Shown here: in pieces, positions 4,659-5,762 of the stretch
Position numbering within the stretch: the first letter of the stretch is position 1
How the letters are laid out: each line of letters begins with the position of its first letter
Assembly (NCBI GenBank): GCA_947379685.1
Contig: CANCOG010000338.1
Location: forward strand, 1-5,762
Reading direction: 5' to 3'
Length of the DNA: 5,762 bases
DNA from: Flavipsychrobacter stenotrophus
GTDB lineage: Bacteria > Bacteroidota > Bacteroidia > Chitinophagales > Chitinophagaceae
Notes under the pieces: generated by a model
Told to the model about the DNA's origin: nothing
Seen by the model: the letters and a program-made list of their open reading frames with translations, nothing else
Database searches by the model: none
Position numbers and translations under genes: made by a program

Positions 4659-5222
4659 ATGAAATTTGCTTTCCTTAGCCTGTTGACATTAACCGTCCTT
4701 TTTGGTGCTTGTAAGAAAAAGAACAGCAACAATGACCTGGTTTATATTCCGGGGACGTTGTACGTAGGTCTCAAGGCGGCAACGCCCGCCGATTCATGTT
4801 TTAGTGTTGCTAACAGGGTGAATCTGAACATATTGGTGGTGAATGGTTACAATTATAAATCGCCGTTACCGAAGGATAGTGTTGATGCACTCAAAAATTT
4901 GCTGTTCGCCAAAAAGTATATCGACACCTTTCAGCCAGGCAGTATCCTGCCACTCAAGACCTACGTCTATTATTCAGCCTTGGGCTATACGTCGGTTGCG
5001 GCAATCCTTAACTTTATGGATACTGCTTCCCAACGTGACTGGATACAAACAATAGGGCAACTGAATCTTACAGAGGTAATTGCTACAAACACCGATTCTC
5101 CAAAGATGATGCAGGTAAGTGTACCTGTTGGCAAGGAGCAGTATTACAAGGACCTGATTCTAACTAACAGTAATGTATCGTGGGTGATGTTTGATTATCA
5201 GGGTACTCAGTATTCGTATTGA
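4659..5222 (+). CDS. Putative lipoprotein of unknown function
   Basis: A 187-residue protein with a signal segment (4-15) and a lipobox FGAC with Cys18 as the lipidation site, followed by KKKNSNND. The frame also allows an ATG at 4638, but the ATG at 4659 gives a normal signal peptide, so it is preferred. The mature part opens with LVYIPGTLYVGLK, then a helix-strand pattern with LPKDSVDALKNLL (74-86) and a C-terminal VSVPVGKEQYYKDLI segment. I do not recognise the family with confidence. The opening strand and following helix loosely recall small alpha-beta propeptide-like domains of subtilases, which is a guess. The 93-base gap after the thioredoxin-like gene holds only an imperfect -7 box (TA-N3-TTTG at 4585-4593), so independent promotion is unproven. 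It ends before a hairpin shared with the convergent ATPase gene. Confidence 0.75.
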   Translation: MKFAFLSLLTLTVLFGACKKKNSNNDLVYIPGTLYVGLKAATPADSCFSVANRVNLNILVVNGYNYKSPLPKDSVDALKNLLFAKKYIDTFQPGSILPLKTYVYYSALGYTSVAAILNFMDTASQRDWIQTIGQLNLTEVIATNTDSPKMMQVSVPVGKEQYYKDLILTNSNVSWVMFDYQGTQYSY

Positions 5223-5253
5223 TGAATGCTGCTATTATATTGCTTTTGATAAG

Positions 5254-5293
5254 AAGGGAATCACCTGCGGGTAGACAAGCAAATGATTCCCTT
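5254..5293. terminator. Hairpin between convergent genes, probable bidirectional terminator
   Basis: A perfect 10-base inverted repeat, AAGGGAATCA (5254-5263) and TGATTCCCTT (5284-5293), encloses a 20-base loop. It lies 31 bases after the lipoprotein stop and 25 bases beyond the ATPase stop. The T-runs on both sides are short (CCCTTTCT forward, CCCTTCTT reverse), so efficiency is uncertain. Confidence 0.6.
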
Positions 5294-5318
5294 TCTAATT
5301 CAAATTGAGTAGTCGCCT

Positions 5319-5762
5319 TTAGACACTCTCTGCAATCAGGTATCCTTGCCTGAACCCAATCCTTGCCTTTTTAGTTGGTTCTGGTTTTTCGTGATAATTA
5401 AAAATCTCAGCCAGGGTAAGCGGTTGGTTTATAATAGCTGCATTACCCAATTTTGCCGACAGCGATTTTGACTTATCGAGGGACAGTTTCCTGAACTCGT
5501 AACGGGCAATAAGCCGACCTTTCCTTAACAACGCATCATCTACCATTGACACAGGGCAATTGAATGTGCAGATAACCTGTACGTTCAGAAAGTCGGACAA
5601 GAGCCCATCGGAAATATTGAGCATACTAGCAACGGGCGAATCGGAGCCGGAGGTGCGCTGGGTAATGAGCCTTTCGGCATCTTCAATGATCAGCACACTA
5701 TCCGGATTTTCGATCAGCAGTTTAATAAATTCGGGGTTGGCAATGTGCTCGGCAAGGTTGGG
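5319..5762 (-). CDS. AAA-family ATPase, C-terminal 147 residues (partial)
   Basis: The frame is open to the right edge of the window, so the start and the Walker A motif lie outside. Numbering from the window edge, VLIIEDAE (23-30) is Walker B with the catalytic acidic pair E27-D28. VICTFN (63-68) is the sensor 1 strand with Asn68. DALLRKGRLIARYEF (76-90) is the second region of homology, with the arginine-finger candidates R80 and R83. This arrangement, including the 'LLR-x-GR' phrase, resembles the BCS1/FtsH-type classical AAA group. After that comes a short helical lid with LTLAEIF (about 111-117) and a basic tail ending in a GFRQGYLIAE stretch. It should use ATP hydrolysis to remodel a protein substrate; which one cannot be told. 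A GTG at 5696 would fall inside the domain just before Walker B, so it is not the real start. Confidence 0.87.
   Translation of the reverse strand, partial: PNLAEHIANPEFIKLLIENPDSVLIIEDAERLITQRTSGSDSPVASMLNISDGLLSDFLNVQVICTFNCPVSMVDDALLRKGRLIARYEFRKLSLDKSKSLSAKLGNAAIINQPLTLAEIFNYHEKPEPTKKARIGFRQGYLIAESV

Noticed and set aside
1..5762. CRISPR array, tRNA, rRNA, transposase or phage genes
   Set aside because: Looked for and not seen; no regularly spaced repeats, cloverleaf or related coding signatures.

Overview
The window looks like chromosome of a Bacteroidota bacterium, most likely near the Chitinophagaceae/Sphingobacteriales. The evidence is four exact TAnnTTTG promoter boxes in front of genes, the absence of Shine-Dalgarno sequences, two lipoproteins whose lipobox Cys is followed by KKK, and ArsR-SRPBCC and HxlR-NmrA pairs of a kind common in that phylum. 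Base composition is even. I see no phage, integrase, transposase, CRISPR, tRNA or rRNA.

Layout. 1-510: a minus-strand operon of an ArsR-type repressor and the start of an AHSA1/SRPBCC protein, with a paired palindromic operator around the promoter. 511-771: a noncoding gap with a decayed, hairpin-rich repeat. 772-1341: a solitary CDP-alcohol phosphatidyltransferase-like membrane protein with a changed motif residue. 1452-2189: a lipoprotein with an Ig-like domain. 2211-4565: a redox-flavoured block. It holds an HxlR regulator divergent from an NmrA-like NAD(P)-binding reductase, with two overlapping opposed promoters and an operator between them. A strong terminator and a small structured repeat follow, then a second HxlR regulator divergent from a thioredoxin-like protein. 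4659-5222: a second small lipoprotein. 5319-5762: the C-terminal part of an AAA ATPase on the minus strand, separated from the lipoprotein by a hairpin that probably terminates transcription from both sides.

How the genes fit together. The best-supported logic is local control by three winged-helix regulators. ArsR probably represses itself and the SRPBCC gene. The first HxlR probably controls itself and the NmrA-like reductase. The second HxlR may control itself and the thioredoxin-like gene. Both HxlR proteins have a Cys shortly before the winged helix, where thiol-sensing relatives such as YodB/HypR carry their sensor, so a response to electrophiles or disulfide stress is a reasonable inference. 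The lipoproteins, the phosphatidyltransferase and the ATPase have no visible link to this logic.

I do not see a clear new multi-gene system. The points most worth a second look are the regulatory DNA layouts, the two noncoding repeats, the Gly-to-Leu change in the phosphatidyltransferase motif, and the atypical active site of the thioredoxin-like protein.
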